A stretch of 64,000 bases of DNA from Nitratireductor mangrovi (lineage in GTDB: Bacteria > Pseudomonadota > Alphaproteobacteria > Rhizobiales > Rhizobiaceae), in contig NZ_CP042301.2 in assembly GCF_007922615.2 (NCBI RefSeq), forward strand, positions 1,612,001 through 1,676,000, written 5' to 3'. The position numbers and the translations under genes were made by a program. Every line of letters starts with the position of its first letter. The stretch's first letter is position 1. Of the stretch, positions 38,451 to 49,438 are shown piece after piece. Below the pieces are notes generated by a model, which had not been told where the DNA came from, did no database searches, and saw only the letters and a program-made list of their open reading frames with translations.

Positions 38451-38636
38451 TCAACCGTCCTTCTTGGGCGGCAGGCCTTCGCGCTTTGTCTCTGCGAGTT
38501 CCTTCAGTTCGGCCTTCGACATCGAGTCATACATCTCGCGCGAGGCACCCACGAGTTCATCGCGGTCGATCTCGCCACGCTTGGCAGCAAGTGCCGCGCC
38601 GGCGGCTTTTTGTTGTGCCTTGGATTGGGCGGGCAT
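38451..38636 (-). CDS. DUF3008 small protein
   Basis: 61 residues. MPAQSKAQQKAAGAALAAKRGE followed by MYDSMSKAELKELAETKREGLPPKK is the DUF3008 pattern, a small charged helical protein of unknown role, often stress-associated. GGAGATGA precedes the ATG. It lies inside a long spurious open frame reaching 39056. Confidence 0.8.
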   Translation of the reverse strand: MPAQSKAQQKAAGAALAAKRGEIDRDELVGASREMYDSMSKAELKELAETKREGLPPKKDG

Positions 38637-38769
38637 GGCTTCATCTCCGGTTGCACCGATGTGGAAACGCAGTCCCGGCGCGCCGGTTCCGTGAACCGCT
38701 TCACAGCGCCTTGTCCACCGCAACGCTAATATTCCGAACCTGTCCACCCCACGCAAAAGGGAGGATGAG

Positions 38770-39474
38770 ATGAATGGAATCATCCGAGCTTTCATCGGCG
38801 CGCTTGGCGGATTAGCGGCGTGGATGTCAAAGCTGCTGGCGCTCGATGCGGCCAAGTTGAGCCAGTTGGTCGAGCAGGAGCAATGGGTCGAGGCGACCGA
38901 ACTGAAGGTCACCATCTTCATCGTCTTGCCGATCCTGGTGTTTCTCGGCGCCGTGGTTGCCTGGCTGACCGACGAGAACCTGCGCATGAAGCTTTTCGCC
39001 ATCGGCGTATCCGCGCCGGCGATCATTGCGCCCTGGACCACGAAAGCGGTGCTCAACGACGTCGCCTCGCTCGATCATGCGGGTTTCGTCACCACGGCCC
39101 ATGCCCAGACCGTCAATGCGCCTGGCCGTGGCGGGATTTTCGACGGACTCAAGATATTGCTCGGCATCCAGGATCTGCCCGACCCCAAGGCCGAGCGCTA
39201 TTGGGTGATCGTGTCGTCGCATGCCGATCTCGACGCCGCCTTCCGGACCGTGGCCGACGTCAATCGGCAAAAGCCCGAACTGGCGGCATTCGTCGGAAAC
39301 CGCATGCCTGGCAATCCGCTCTACCCGGTGATTGTCGGGGGCGAGGATGGCTACCTGACGCTTGACGACGCCAATAAGCTGAAGGAATTCACCGACAAGC
39401 TCGGCCTCGCCAAGGGCGGCAGCTACCTGTCGGCCTATGCCGACCGTTTTCCCGCGGATGGCGTGCCACGATGA
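38770..39474 (+). CDS. membrane-associated protein of unknown function
   Basis: 234 residues. Hydrophobic segments at about 47-67 and 73-90; the rest is soluble. The C-terminal half (YWVIVSSHADLDAAFRTVADVNRQKPELAAFVGNRMPGNPLYPVIVGG) looks like a compact alpha/beta repeat (sporulation-related/SPOR-like in feel) but I cannot assign a family. GGGAGGATGAG precedes the ATG. Confidence 0.6.
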   Translation: MNGIIRAFIGALGGLAAWMSKLLALDAAKLSQLVEQEQWVEATELKVTIFIVLPILVFLGAVVAWLTDENLRMKLFAIGVSAPAIIAPWTTKAVLNDVASLDHAGFVTTAHAQTVNAPGRGGIFDGLKILLGIQDLPDPKAERYWVIVSSHADLDAAFRTVADVNRQKPELAAFVGNRMPGNPLYPVIVGGEDGYLTLDDANKLKEFTDKLGLAKGGSYLSAYADRFPADGVPR

Positions 39475-39487
39475 AGTGGCTTGCAGT

Positions 39488-40282
39488 CTAGTCGCGAAGG
39501 GCCAGGCCAAAGCCCTGGACGACGCGGCGGATCGCGGCGTCGGCCTTTCCGGAAGTGAAGATGGCCGGATCAGGGCCGTTGGCGAGACGGTCTTCAGGTT
39601 CCCCGCGCCCCAGCAGCGACAGGGCCCGACGTGCGATCGCTTCCGCAGGGTCGATCCAGTCGACGGGCCACGGCGCGGTCTTGCGCATGCGGTTGACCAG
39701 AAACGGATAATGCGTGCAGGCAAGAACGACGATATCCGTGCGCCGCCCGTCGCGCTCGACGAAGCACGGCTCGATCTCGGCTCGCACCATATCCTCGTCA
39801 ACGAAGCCGTCGCGAATATATGCTTCGGCCAATGCGGCAAGCCCGACGCTGCCGACCAGCCGGACATGGCATTTTGCGGCCCATTCGCGGATAAGGTCAC
39901 GCGTATATTGCCTTTTCACCGTCCCCGGCGTCGCCAGGACGGACACGAGGCCGGATCGCGTCCTCTCGGCCGCCGGCTTGATGGCCGGCACAGTACCGAC
40001 GAACAGCCGGCCCGGATAGGCTTCGCGCAGCGCGTCGATAACCAGCGTCGAGGCTGTATTACATGCAATGACAGAGACCTCGGGATCGTGCGCCTGCAGC
40101 AGCTGTCCGAACAGCGTGATGATATGCCGGTGCAAGGCCGGCTCGTCCCAGGCGCCATAGGGAAAGGCGGCATCGTCGGCAACGTAGACGAAGCGGCGGT
40201 CCGGCATGAGCACCCGCGCCTCGCGCAAGACGGTGAGCCCGCCGATACCGGAATCGAATACCAGCACCGGCCGCTCAGCCAT
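39488..40282 (-). CDS. murI: glutamate racemase
   Basis: 264 residues. Interconverts L- and D-glutamate for peptidoglycan. The two catalytic cysteines are Cys74 (VIACNTAST) and Cys189 ([10 protein letters not shown]); [14 protein letters not shown] at 9-22 is the N-terminal signature. The start overlaps trmJ by 8 bases, so the two genes are coupled. Confidence 0.94.
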   Translation of the reverse strand: MAERPVLVFDSGIGGLTVLREARVLMPDRRFVYVADDAAFPYGAWDEPALHRHIITLFGQLLQAHDPEVSVIACNTASTLVIDALREAYPGRLFVGTVPAIKPAAERTRSGLVSVLATPGTVKRQYTRDLIREWAAKCHVRLVGSVGLAALAEAYIRDGFVDEDMVRAEIEPCFVERDGRRTDIVVLACTHYPFLVNRMRKTAPWPVDWIDPAEAIARRALSLLGRGEPEDRLANGPDPAIFTSGKADAAIRRVVQGFGLALRD

Positions 40283-41126
40283 GGCCGGTCTCGTCTTCGG
40301 GGTTCACGTCGCGGCCTGTCGCGCGGTCGGCGCGTGCCTTGCGCTCCGGATAGCCCGATCCACGCGGCTCCGCCGGCGAGAAATAGTCGAGCGACGACAG
40401 GACACCGCGCAGAAGCTTGATCTCGGTATCCGAGAATCCCGGCCTGGTCAGCACGGAGCGCAGGTTCGCGGCCATTTTTGGCTTTTTTTCCGGCGGTCTG
40501 AAGTAGCCGCGAGCTTCGAGTGCGTTTTCCAGGTGACCGAGAAAGCTCTCAAGGGTCTCCTTGCGTGCCGGCGTCATCTCCGGTCCGGCAAAAGCGGTCG
40601 CCGTTTCATCCTCAAGCCCCGATTTCATCCACTCATAGGACATCAGGAGCACAGCTTGGGCGATGTTGAGGGACGAGAATGCGGGGTTGACCGGGAAGGT
40701 GACGATCTCGTCGGCGAGCGAAACTTCCTCGTTGGAGAGCCCGAATTTCTCGCGCCCGAACAGAATACCCGTTCGCTGGCCATCACCGCCGCGCAACCGA
40801 AGCGCTCTGCCCGCCTCCACCGGGCTTCGTACTGGTTTGAAGCCATCTCGGGCGCGCGCCGTGGTCGCGAAGACGAAATTGAGATCAGCGACCGCGTCCG
40901 CGGTCGTGTCGTGGAGCGTGGTTGCGTCGATCACATGGTCGGCGCGGCTGGCGGCGGCACGCGCCTTCTCGTTCGGCCAGCCGTCGCGCGGGTTGACCAG
41001 GCGTAGTTCGGACAGTCCGAAATTCGCCATCGCGCGCGCCACCATGCCGATATTCTCGCCGAGCTGCGGCTCGACCAGAATGATCGCCGGCCCCTCGGTT
41101 GCAAGCCGCCCGTCTTGCTCTGCCAT
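40275..41126 (-). CDS. trmJ: tRNA (cytidine/uridine-2'-O-)-methyltransferase, TrmJ-like
   Basis: 283 residues. SpoU-family knotted methyltransferase: [32 protein letters not shown] (motif 1), [20 protein letters not shown] (motif 2) and [22 protein letters not shown] (motif 3). The C-terminal extension of about 90 residues fits TrmJ, which methylates position 32 of tRNAs. The ATG at 41126 ([12 protein letters not shown]) is chosen over 41219. Together with ttcA this puts two position-32 tRNA modification genes within 5 kb. Confidence 0.87.
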   Translation of the reverse strand: MAEQDGRLATEGPAIILVEPQLGENIGMVARAMANFGLSELRLVNPRDGWPNEKARAAASRADHVIDATTLHDTTADAVADLNFVFATTARARDGFKPVRSPVEAGRALRLRGGDGQRTGILFGREKFGLSNEEVSLADEIVTFPVNPAFSSLNIAQAVLLMSYEWMKSGLEDETATAFAGPEMTPARKETLESFLGHLENALEARGYFRPPEKKPKMAANLRSVLTRPGFSDTEIKLLRGVLSSLDYFSPAEPRGSGYPERKARADRATGRDVNPEDETGHG

Positions 41127-41206
41127 TCCGTCCTTCCGGCAAATTGCGCGCAGGCAGCGTCCCTGCCACATTCGGGCAGGAAAGAGAAGCACGGTCAGAG
41201 GAAGCG

Positions 41207-41542
41207 ATGACCGCGGCAATAGCAGACCGGATGCGCGCCCTCATGGCGGACGATCCCAACACGGGTGAAATCCGCATGTTCGGCGGCATCTGCTTCACGC
41301 TCAACGGCAACATGTTGTGCGGCACCATGAAGGATGGTGATGCAATGTTCCGCGTCGGCCCCGAGCAGGAAGCTGAAGCACTGGCGCGGCCGGAAGCAAG
41401 GCGGATGGACTTCACTGGCCGGCCGATGAAGGGTTTCGTGATCGTCGCGGCAGAAAAGCTGGCGAGCGATGCCGCAATCCTCGAGTGGATCGCGACCGCG
41501 ACCCGGTTTGTCGGCGCTTTGCCGCCCAAACAAAAGAAATAG
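41207..41542 (+). CDS. TfoX/Sxy N-terminal domain protein
   Basis: 111 residues. IRMFGGICFTLNGNMLCGTMKDGDAMFRVG and MDFTGRPMKGFVIV are the TfoX N-domain pattern. The full-length competence regulator has a second domain, absent here, so competence control cannot be assumed. AGAGGAAGC precedes the ATG at 41207. Ends 3 nt before the convergent hydrolase gene. Confidence 0.82.
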   Translation: MTAAIADRMRALMADDPNTGEIRMFGGICFTLNGNMLCGTMKDGDAMFRVGPEQEAEALARPEARRMDFTGRPMKGFVIVAAEKLASDAAILEWIATATRFVGALPPKQKK

Positions 41543-41544
41543 GT

Positions 41545-42444
41545 TCAGCCGGTTGCGACAAACTCGCGTATTGCCTGCGCAACAAGTGCCGGCTTTTCGT
41601 GCAGGATCCAGTGACCGGCACCGGGCACGCGGCGAACGACCAGACTGGGAGCGTAACGCGGCAGTCCCTCGACGCAGGCAGGCCGCAGCGCCTCGTCGTC
41701 CTCGCCCCACAACACCAGATGCGGCATGCGCACCGCTACGGCCTCGTCGGGCAGCGTCAGCACGAAACTTTCCTCTGACGGCGCGCCTGGTTCGGGCACA
41801 ATGATGGGCGAGGCGCGGTACCAGTTGAGCATCGCGGTCATCGCGCCCGGCTGCGACCACGCGGCGACATACTCGCTCCTCGTTTCAGGCGTCATCCAGT
41901 CCGTCTTCGAAAAACCTTCGATCATGCGCAGCGTTCGCCGATAGCCGTCCGCAGCCATCCGCGCCTCGGCACCTTCGGCGCGCAGGGTGTTGATGTACTG
42001 GCTGGCCGCGCGCTGGCCCTCGTCCTCAAAGATCGCGCGCTGGAAGACGGCCGGGTGAACGCCGTTGGCGATGATCAGATGACTGACCCGTTCCGGGCGC
42101 GCGAACGCATAGGCATAGGCAACCGAAGCGCCCCAGTCATGGCCGGCAAGGACGAAAGGCTGATCCGGGCTCAGCTGCTCTGCGAGCTTATCAAGGTCGG
42201 CCACCATGTGACGGGCTCGGTAGCTGTCGACGCCTTCCGGTTTGGAGGAGAGGTTGAAGCCGCGCTGGTCCGGGGCGACCAGACGGAAGTCTTTACAAAG
42301 CGCCTCCATCACGGCACGCCAGGCGGCCCAATATTCGGGGAAGCCATGCAGGCAAATCACCAGTGGCTTCCCAGGAGCCCCGAGCGCGGCGCAATTCAAA
42401 GTGACCTCGCCGGTATCAACCGCAAAGAATTCGGGGGCGCTCAC
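41545..42444 (-). CDS. epoxide hydrolase-like alpha/beta hydrolase
   Basis: 299 residues. HGFPEYWAAWRAVM (oxyanion), VAPDQRGFNLSSKP, nucleophile Asp in LAGHDWGASVAYA (about 104) and catalytic His in GAGHWILHEKP near 277, with Asp nucleophile and cap-domain tyrosines typical of epoxide hydrolases or dehalogenases. GTG start at 42444 behind GGAGGAAGGT; the ATG at 42513 adds unrelated residues. Substrate unknown. Confidence 0.83.
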   Translation of the reverse strand: MSAPEFFAVDTGEVTLNCAALGAPGKPLVICLHGFPEYWAAWRAVMEALCKDFRLVAPDQRGFNLSSKPEGVDSYRARHMVADLDKLAEQLSPDQPFVLAGHDWGASVAYAYAFARPERVSHLIIANGVHPAVFQRAIFEDEGQRAASQYINTLRAEGAEARMAADGYRRTLRMIEGFSKTDWMTPETRSEYVAAWSQPGAMTAMLNWYRASPIIVPEPGAPSEESFVLTLPDEAVAVRMPHLVLWGEDDEALRPACVEGLPRYAPSLVVRRVPGAGHWILHEKPALVAQAIREFVATG

Positions 42445-42553
42445 ACCTTCCTCCGTTCTGCCGCGGCAAGGATCGAACACCCTCAACGACAACGCAAGCG
42501 AGGCGGCGTGCATAAAGCGGCGGCCTGCGCCTCAGTGGCGATTTTCGTCCCGT

Positions 42554-42582
42554 TTGCGCGCCCCTGACGGCTTTGATATAGG
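42554..42582 (+). promoter_or_regulatory. candidate promoter of icd
   Basis: TTGCGC (42554-42559), 17-base spacer, TATAGG (42577-42582). It would leave a leader of about 58 nt before the ATG. Visual match only. Confidence 0.4.
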
Positions 42583-42647
42583 GGCCGCAACCCATTCCCA
42601 GGCACCCCGGCCGTACGGTCGCGATTTCTAGAAAACGAGGACTTTCC

Positions 42648-43859
42648 ATGGCGAAGATCAAGGTGGACAATCCCGTCGTCGAACTCGACGGCGACGAGAT
42701 GACCCGCATCATCTGGCAGTTCATCAAGGACAAGCTGATCCACCCCTATCTCGACATCGACCTCCAATATTTCGATCTCGGCATCGAGCACCGCGACGCC
42801 ACCGACGACCAGGTGACCGTCGACGCCGCCAACGCGATCCGCGAACACGGCGTCGGCGTGAAATGCGCTACCATCACGCCGGACGAAGCGCGCGTGGAGG
42901 AGTTCAACCTAAAGCGCATGTACCGCTCCCCCAACGGCACCATCCGCAACATTCTCGGCGGCGTCATCTTCCGCGAGCCGATCATCATGAAGAACGTGCC
43001 GCGGCTGGTTCCCGGCTGGACCAAGCCGGTCATCGTCGGCCGTCACGCCTATGGCGACCAATACCGCGCGACCGATTTCAGGTTCCCCGGCAAGGGCAAG
43101 CTGACCATCAAGTTCGTCGGCGAGGACGGCCAGACGATCGAGCACGAGGTCTTCGACGCGCCGTCTTCGGGCGTTGCGATGGCGATGTACAATCTCGACG
43201 ATTCCATCCGCGACTTCGCCCGCGCCTCCCTGAATTACGGGTTGCAGCGCGGCTATCCGGTCTATCTGTCGACCAAGAACACGATCATGAAGGTCTATGA
43301 CGGGCGCTTCAAGGACATCTTCCAGGAGATCTACGAGGCCGAGTTCGAGGCCAAGTTCAAGGAAAAGAAGATCTGGTACGAGCACCGGCTGATCGACGAC
43401 ATGGTCGCCGCCAACCTCAAATGGTCGGGCGGTTATGTCTGGGCCTGCAAGAACTATGACGGCGACGTTCAGTCCGACACCGTGGCGCAGGGCTTCGGCT
43501 CGCTCGGCCTGATGACGTCCGTGCTGATGACGCCGGACGGCAAGACCGTCGAGGCCGAAGCCGCGCACGGCACGGTCACGCGCCACTATCGCCAGCATCA
43601 GAAGGGCGAGGAGACCTCGACCAATTCGATCGCCTCGATTTTCGCCTGGACCCGTGGGCTTGCCCACCGCGCCAAGCTCGACGACAACGAAGCGCTGGCG
43701 AAGTTTGCGGGGACTCTGGAAAAAGTCTGCGTCCAGACGGTGGAATCAGGATTCATGACCAAGGATCTGGCGCTGCTGATCGGCCCGGACCAGCCTTGGC
43801 TTTCCACCACCGGGTTCCTCGACAAGATCGACGAGAACCTGCAGAAGGCGATGGCCTGA
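42648..43859 (+). CDS. icd: NADP-dependent isocitrate dehydrogenase (eukaryote-like type)
   Basis: 403 residues, the homodimeric class II length. Oxidises isocitrate to 2-oxoglutarate in the TCA cycle. Seen: [16 protein letters not shown] at the start, [23 protein letters not shown] (isocitrate-binding), [24 protein letters not shown] and [17 protein letters not shown] (NADP region). ACGAGGACTTTCC precedes the ATG. Confidence 0.95.
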   Translation: MAKIKVDNPVVELDGDEMTRIIWQFIKDKLIHPYLDIDLQYFDLGIEHRDATDDQVTVDAANAIREHGVGVKCATITPDEARVEEFNLKRMYRSPNGTIRNILGGVIFREPIIMKNVPRLVPGWTKPVIVGRHAYGDQYRATDFRFPGKGKLTIKFVGEDGQTIEHEVFDAPSSGVAMAMYNLDDSIRDFARASLNYGLQRGYPVYLSTKNTIMKVYDGRFKDIFQEIYEAEFEAKFKEKKIWYEHRLIDDMVAANLKWSGGYVWACKNYDGDVQSDTVAQGFGSLGLMTSVLMTPDGKTVEAEAAHGTVTRHYRQHQKGEETSTNSIASIFAWTRGLAHRAKLDDNEALAKFAGTLEKVCVQTVESGFMTKDLALLIGPDQPWLSTTGFLDKIDENLQKAMA

Positions 43860-43865
43860 CGCCAG

Positions 43866-44720
43866 TCATACCTGCTTCAGCAGGCGAACGAGTATCTTCG
43901 CGACCTCGTCGACGAAATCGCTGTCGCGCCAATAGCCGTTGTGCGACAGCGGGTTCCATGACGTCAGCCAGCCGCCGGCATTGATCTGCCGGTCGGCCAG
44001 CGCTCCGGCATCCTTCAGCTTCTTGTAGCCGGCCCCTAGATTGGCCAGCGGATAGCCCAGCACGTCGTCCTTGTCGTAGACGTTAAGCCACCACCTCCTG
44101 GGGCGCAGATGATCGGGCAGCCCGCTGCCCGGATCGGCGATCGGAAAGATCTGGTCGTAGCTGTAGGCAAAGGTGAAGAGCGGAATGTTGCAGCCGAAGG
44201 TGACGAAGGAAGCGATCGTATTGCAGCTGGAGACACGCGCCACGCTCAGGCGGGCGTCGCTCTGTCGGTCCCAGATGTGGTTGGACATGACGTGCCCGCC
44301 CATGGAATGGGCGAGCACGACCAGCGGTGCGGCTTCGAAGGTGTCGTCTTCGAGCGCCTGCAAGGTCTCGGCGCAGCGTTCGTGGATACGGCGATAGACG
44401 TCATGATTGGGATCGCCGCGCGCCGTGTGATAGGCGGCGGCGTCGCCCAGGTTTTTGATTGCGAATTCGCGCAACCTGTCGAAATTGAGCTGGCGCTTCA
44501 CCCGCGAGAAGTAGGCGTTCTGGTTTTCCTCGGTGATGTCGGCATAAAACACCTCGCGCCAGGCCACATCGCTGGCGAAAGCGCCCGGCAGTCGTTCCTC
44601 CACACGGCTCCGCACCAGCCGTTCGAGATCGGCCGAAAACGAAAGCGTGGCGCTGTCGGAAGGACGCCTGTCGAAGGAGCCTATGCCGTGAACGGCGACG
44701 ACAGCGATCTTCCTGGCCAT
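43866..44720 (-). CDS. alpha/beta-hydrolase-like protein of unknown function
   Basis: 284 residues. Starts AVVAVHGIGSFDRRPSD, a hydrolase strand and HG loop, and contains LVVLAHSMGGHVMSNHIWD with Ser in AHSMGG (nucleophile elbow). It is predicted cytoplasmic with no signal peptide. It is the last gene of the minus-strand run from 54266, 38 nt past frmA; it is not an FrmB-type S-formylglutathione hydrolase by sequence. The long frame to 45611 is a shadow of frmA. Confidence 0.7.
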   Translation of the reverse strand: MARKIAVVAVHGIGSFDRRPSDSATLSFSADLERLVRSRVEERLPGAFASDVAWREVFYADITEENQNAYFSRVKRQLNFDRLREFAIKNLGDAAAYHTARGDPNHDVYRRIHERCAETLQALEDDTFEAAPLVVLAHSMGGHVMSNHIWDRQSDARLSVARVSSCNTIASFVTFGCNIPLFTFAYSYDQIFPIADPGSGLPDHLRPRRWWLNVYDKDDVLGYPLANLGAGYKKLKDAGALADRQINAGGWLTSWNPLSHNGYWRDSDFVDEVAKILVRLLKQV

Positions 44721-44758
44721 GCCGGCCTCCTGCGCTGCGCCCCGTAGGACGCTCTCGT

Positions 44759-45883
<1,125 letters not shown>

Positions 45884-45938
45884 GCCTTGTCCTCCTGGCT
45901 CAATTTCTGTCTCGTCCGGCAACAGATCGGGTAACCGA

Positions 45939-46250
45939 TCAGCCCCGCCGCTCGAAAGTCTTTGTGTTCAGGCCCGTCCCGCGTGCGACACGCTGCCATT
46001 CCTCGACCCGCGCGTCCATAGGGCCGAGGCTGCAGCAAATCTCGAAGGCGTCAACCAGCGCTTCCGGCCCCTCAGCAACTACTATCGCGCTGTCGGCATC
46101 CGCCGTCTCGATCCAGCCGCGCAGGCTCAGCCGCTGGGCCCGTGCCAGAGCAAAGGCGACGAACGGTTCGCCCAGCCTTCCTTGAAAGCTGAGTTCGACC
46201 GCGCATTCGCGCGCGCCGCCGGTGCCGAGGTCGCCGGTCAGATAATCCAT
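45939..46250 (-). CDS. acylphosphatase-like protein lacking catalytic residues
   Basis: 103 residues. The stretch [53 protein letters not shown] follows the acylphosphatase fold (beta-alpha-beta), ending with [10 protein letters not shown] as in GPPxARVexV. But the GxVQGVGFR loop that carries the catalytic Arg is shortened to GRLGEPF and the catalytic Asn after GWV is Thr. So it is probably a non-catalytic binding relative. It sits between the transporter and frmA genes. Confidence 0.6.
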   Translation of the reverse strand: MDYLTGDLGTGGARECAVELSFQGRLGEPFVAFALARAQRLSLRGWIETADADSAIVVAEGPEALVDAFEICCSLGPMDARVEEWQRVARGTGLNTKTFERRG

Positions 46251-46309
46251 TGCCTTGATCCCCGTCGCGCGGCCGGGGCTTTTGGCACACGGCCGCGCCC
46301 AGGTTACCC

Positions 46310-47383
46310 TTACTGAGGAAGCGAGCCGCTCAAGCCTTCGACAAGCCAGTTCATGCCGAAGATCGCCTCGTCCGGCAGATTGGTGCCTGCCTCGGCGCGC
46401 ACATTGCCGTCCTGGTCTTTGAGCGGACCGGCGAAGACATGCGTCTTGCCGCTGGCGATGTCGGTTTCGGCCTGCTTGATCTCGGCCATCTGCGCCTCGG
46501 TCAGGTCGTCGCTCCAGGCCGTCACCTTGACGGCGCCCGAGGCAAGCCCTCCGCGGAAGTCGGAGCCCTTGAAGTTGCCGTCGAGCTTGGCGCGGAAACT
46601 CTCGATGAAATAGTCGGTCCAGTCATTGGTCACCGAGGCAAGCACGCTGTTCGGCCCGTAAGAGCTCATGTCGGACGAGGTGTTCACGACATGGACGCCT
46701 TCGGCCTCGGCGATGTTGACCACCGACGGTGTGTCCTGATGCAGCGAGAACAGGACATCGGCGCCCTGCGAGATCAGGGCCCGCGCGGCCTCCTGCGCCT
46801 TCGGCGGATCGAACCAGGAGTTGAGCCAGATGATCTTGATATCGGCGTCGGGATTGACCTTGCGCACAGCAAGAGTGATGGCGTTGACCTCGGCCACGAC
46901 CTCGGGAATGGCGAATGCGGCGACCATGCCGATGACGTTCGATTTGGTCACCATGCCGGCGGCGAGCCCGCCGAGATAGAACCCTTCGTAGTTGCGCGCG
47001 GTAAAAGTCCCGAAATTGTCGGTCTGCTTGAAGCCGCTCGCATGGATGAAGGCCACGTCCGGCTGCTGGCGGGCGAGCCGCAGCCCGTCATTCATGTAGC
47101 CGAAGGAGCCGAGCATGACGAACTTGGCACCGTCGGTGACCATCTGGTTCATGATGCGCGCGGCGTCGGGGCCCTCCGGAACCGCTTCCACGACAACCGT
47201 CTCGACCTTGTCGCCGAATTCCTTCTCGATCGCCTCGCGACCGAGATCGAGTTGCTTGGCCCAACCGACATCGGCTGTCGGCGAGGGATAGATGAAGCCG
47301 GCCTTCAGCGGCTCGGCCTGTGCGGCGGCGGCCGACAGCGCGATCGCGGCGCCGGCGAGCCAGGAAATCAATCGGGTCTTCAT
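46310..47383 (-). CDS. BMP-family ABC transporter substrate-binding protein
   Basis: 357 residues. Signal peptide ends AAAAQA near 23. The mature protein has the BMP/PnrA-like pattern: AGFIYPSPTADVGWAKQLDLGREAIEKEFG and GGLAAGMVTKSNVIGMV. Members mostly bind purine nucleosides or related compounds in the periplasm; thiamine-like and other ligands are also known. First of three linked parts (binding protein, two permeases, double ATPase) that together form a Nup/Yuf-type importer. Confidence 0.87.
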   Translation of the reverse strand: MKTRLISWLAGAAIALSAAAAQAEPLKAGFIYPSPTADVGWAKQLDLGREAIEKEFGDKVETVVVEAVPEGPDAARIMNQMVTDGAKFVMLGSFGYMNDGLRLARQQPDVAFIHASGFKQTDNFGTFTARNYEGFYLGGLAAGMVTKSNVIGMVAAFAIPEVVAEVNAITLAVRKVNPDADIKIIWLNSWFDPPKAQEAARALISQGADVLFSLHQDTPSVVNIAEAEGVHVVNTSSDMSSYGPNSVLASVTNDWTDYFIESFRAKLDGNFKGSDFRGGLASGAVKVTAWSDDLTEAQMAEIKQAETDIASGKTHVFAGPLKDQDGNVRAEAGTNLPDEAIFGMNWLVEGLSGSLPQ

Positions 47384-47423
47384 GCTCGTTCTCCTCTGTT
47401 GGTCTGGCTTGTTGTTGTCTTGG

Positions 47424-48344
47424 CTATTGCGCCTCGCGGTAGACCTGCCCCAGCGAGACGGGTGCGTTGAGCCTGATGCGGCGCCCGTCCATGGAAAGCA
47501 GCGCGATGGCGACGATGGTTGCGATGTAGGGGATACTGGTCAGAAGCTGCGACGGCACGCCGATGCCGGTGCTCTGCACCAGCAGTTCGGCAATACTGGC
47601 GACGCCGAACAGGTAGGCGCCGATGGCGACGCGGCCGACCCGCCAGGTGCCGAACACGACCAGCGCCACCACGATCCAGCCACGCCCGGCGATCATGCCG
47701 TCGGACCATAGCGTGGTCGAGGCGACCGAGATGAAGGCGCCGGCAACACCGGCCATGAACCCGCCGGTGAGCACGGCCAGAAAGCGCACCTTGACCACGT
47801 CGTAGCCGATGGCGTGGGCGGATTGCGGCGACTCGCCGACCGCGCGAATAACGAGACCGAGCTTGGAATATCTGAACAGCCACCACAGGCCGACCGCCAT
47901 CAGCGGCGCCAGATAGACAAGGACGACATGGTTGAAGAGGCCGGGGCCGATGACCGGAATATCCGAAAGGAACGGGATCGGCAGCTTCGGCATCGGCGGC
48001 ACCGTCTTGCTTTCGTATGACTTGCCGATCAGCGCGGCGAGGCCGACGCCGAGGATGCCGACGGCCAGGCCCGAGGCGACCTGATTGCCGAGCGCGACCA
48101 GCACGACGGCGCCGAACAGCGCCGACAAAAGCATCGCCACCAGCCCGCCGGCGGCCATCGCCGACCAGTAGCTGCCGGTCTCCATGACGACGATGAAGCC
48201 GGTCACAGCGCCGAGCGCCATCATGCCCTCGATGCTGAGATTGAGCACGCCGGACTTCTCGGCGACAAGCTCGCCCATCGCAGCGATGAGCAGCGGCGTC
48301 GCCGCGAGCAGCGTTCCGGCCAGAACGAAGGTGATCGTCTGCAT
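47424..48344 (-). CDS. ABC transporter permease, NupQ/YufQ-like
   Basis: 306 residues, many hydrophobic segments (about 8). The N-terminal LAGTLLAATPLLIAAMGELVAEKSGVLNLSIEGMMALGA is the BPD_transp_2 signature for the nucleoside-type permease. Pairs with the upstream permease (stop and start overlap by 1 base). 40 nt upstream of the binding-protein gene. Confidence 0.88.
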   Translation of the reverse strand: MQTITFVLAGTLLAATPLLIAAMGELVAEKSGVLNLSIEGMMALGAVTGFIVVMETGSYWSAMAAGGLVAMLLSALFGAVVLVALGNQVASGLAVGILGVGLAALIGKSYESKTVPPMPKLPIPFLSDIPVIGPGLFNHVVLVYLAPLMAVGLWWLFRYSKLGLVIRAVGESPQSAHAIGYDVVKVRFLAVLTGGFMAGVAGAFISVASTTLWSDGMIAGRGWIVVALVVFGTWRVGRVAIGAYLFGVASIAELLVQSTGIGVPSQLLTSIPYIATIVAIALLSMDGRRIRLNAPVSLGQVYREAQ

Positions 48345-49438
48345 CAGGTGGCGACCTCGCTGGCTGGAAGGGCGGATTTCAGGCGCACGCGGTAGTCGAC
48401 GAAAAGCCGCGCCGCGATGTAGGTGACGAGAAGGATGCCCTGCAGCACCGTGTTGAGCGCATAGGGCACGCCGGCCGAGGTCTGGGCGATATCGCCGCCG
48501 ACCAGGATGACCGCCATGAAGAAGGCAGCGAACAGGATGCCGACAGGGTTCAGCCCGCCAAGAAAGGCGACGATGATGGCGGCAAAGCCGTAGCCGGGCG
48601 AGATCACGCGCTGCAGTTGGCCAAGGGGGCCCGCGACCTCGAACACGCCGGCAAGGCCAGCCGCCGCGCCGCCGATCAGCAGGCTGAGCCAGACCGCCTG
48701 GCTTTCGCTGAAGCCGGCATAGCGCGCCGCGCTAGGCGCGGTGCCGCCGACCTCGAGCTTGTAGCCGATCATGCTGCGGCGCACGAGTACCCAGGCAAGC
48801 GCCGTGGCAACGCCGGCGATGAACAGCGAGACATTGACGCGGGTGCCGGGGATCAGCACCGGCAGCATGGCGACGTCGGGAAACAGCGCCGATTGCGGGA
48901 AGTTGAAGCCGAACGGATCGCGCAATGGTCCCGCCACGAGATAATAGAGCAGTTGCAGCGCGACGCTGTTCAGCATCAGCGTGACCAGGATCTCGTTGGC
49001 GTTGAACCGCACTCGCAGGAGCGCGGCCAGCGCCGCCCATGCCATGCCGAACATGGCGCCGATCACGATCATCGCCGGCAGCATCAGGAGCGACTGGCTG
49101 TCGTTGAAATAGATCGGCAGGAGGCTGCCGCCGATGGCGCCGAGAATGAGCTGGCCCTCGGCGCCGATGTTCCAGATCTTGGCGCGGAAGCCGATTGCCA
49201 GGCCTTGCGCGATCAGGAGCAGCGGCGACATCTTGAGCAAGACCTCGCCGACATTGAAGGTTGTCGAGAGCGGCGCGACGTAGAGGTAATAGAGCGCCCG
49301 CAATGGCGAGACCCCGAGCATGCTCATCAGGACGAGGCCGCCGAGAATGGTGACGACGACGGCGGCAGCCGGGGCAATTAGTGGCGTGGCTGCGGAGCGA
49401 TGGACACGCGTTTCGACGGTCCAGGGCAAGCGTGTCAT
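48344..49438 (-). CDS. ABC transporter permease, NupP/YufP-like
   Basis: 364 residues, about 9-10 hydrophobic segments. LLIAQGLAIGFRAKIWNIGAEGQLILGAIGGS is the counterpart of the other permease's signature. Overlaps the ATPase gene by 4 bases and the second permease by 1 base, so the transporter is one coupled unit in the inner membrane. Confidence 0.88.
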   Translation of the reverse strand: MTRLPWTVETRVHRSAATPLIAPAAAVVVTILGGLVLMSMLGVSPLRALYYLYVAPLSTTFNVGEVLLKMSPLLLIAQGLAIGFRAKIWNIGAEGQLILGAIGGSLLPIYFNDSQSLLMLPAMIVIGAMFGMAWAALAALLRVRFNANEILVTLMLNSVALQLLYYLVAGPLRDPFGFNFPQSALFPDVAMLPVLIPGTRVNVSLFIAGVATALAWVLVRRSMIGYKLEVGGTAPSAARYAGFSESQAVWLSLLIGGAAAGLAGVFEVAGPLGQLQRVISPGYGFAAIIVAFLGGLNPVGILFAAFFMAVILVGGDIAQTSAGVPYALNTVLQGILLVTYIAARLFVDYRVRLKSALPASEVAT

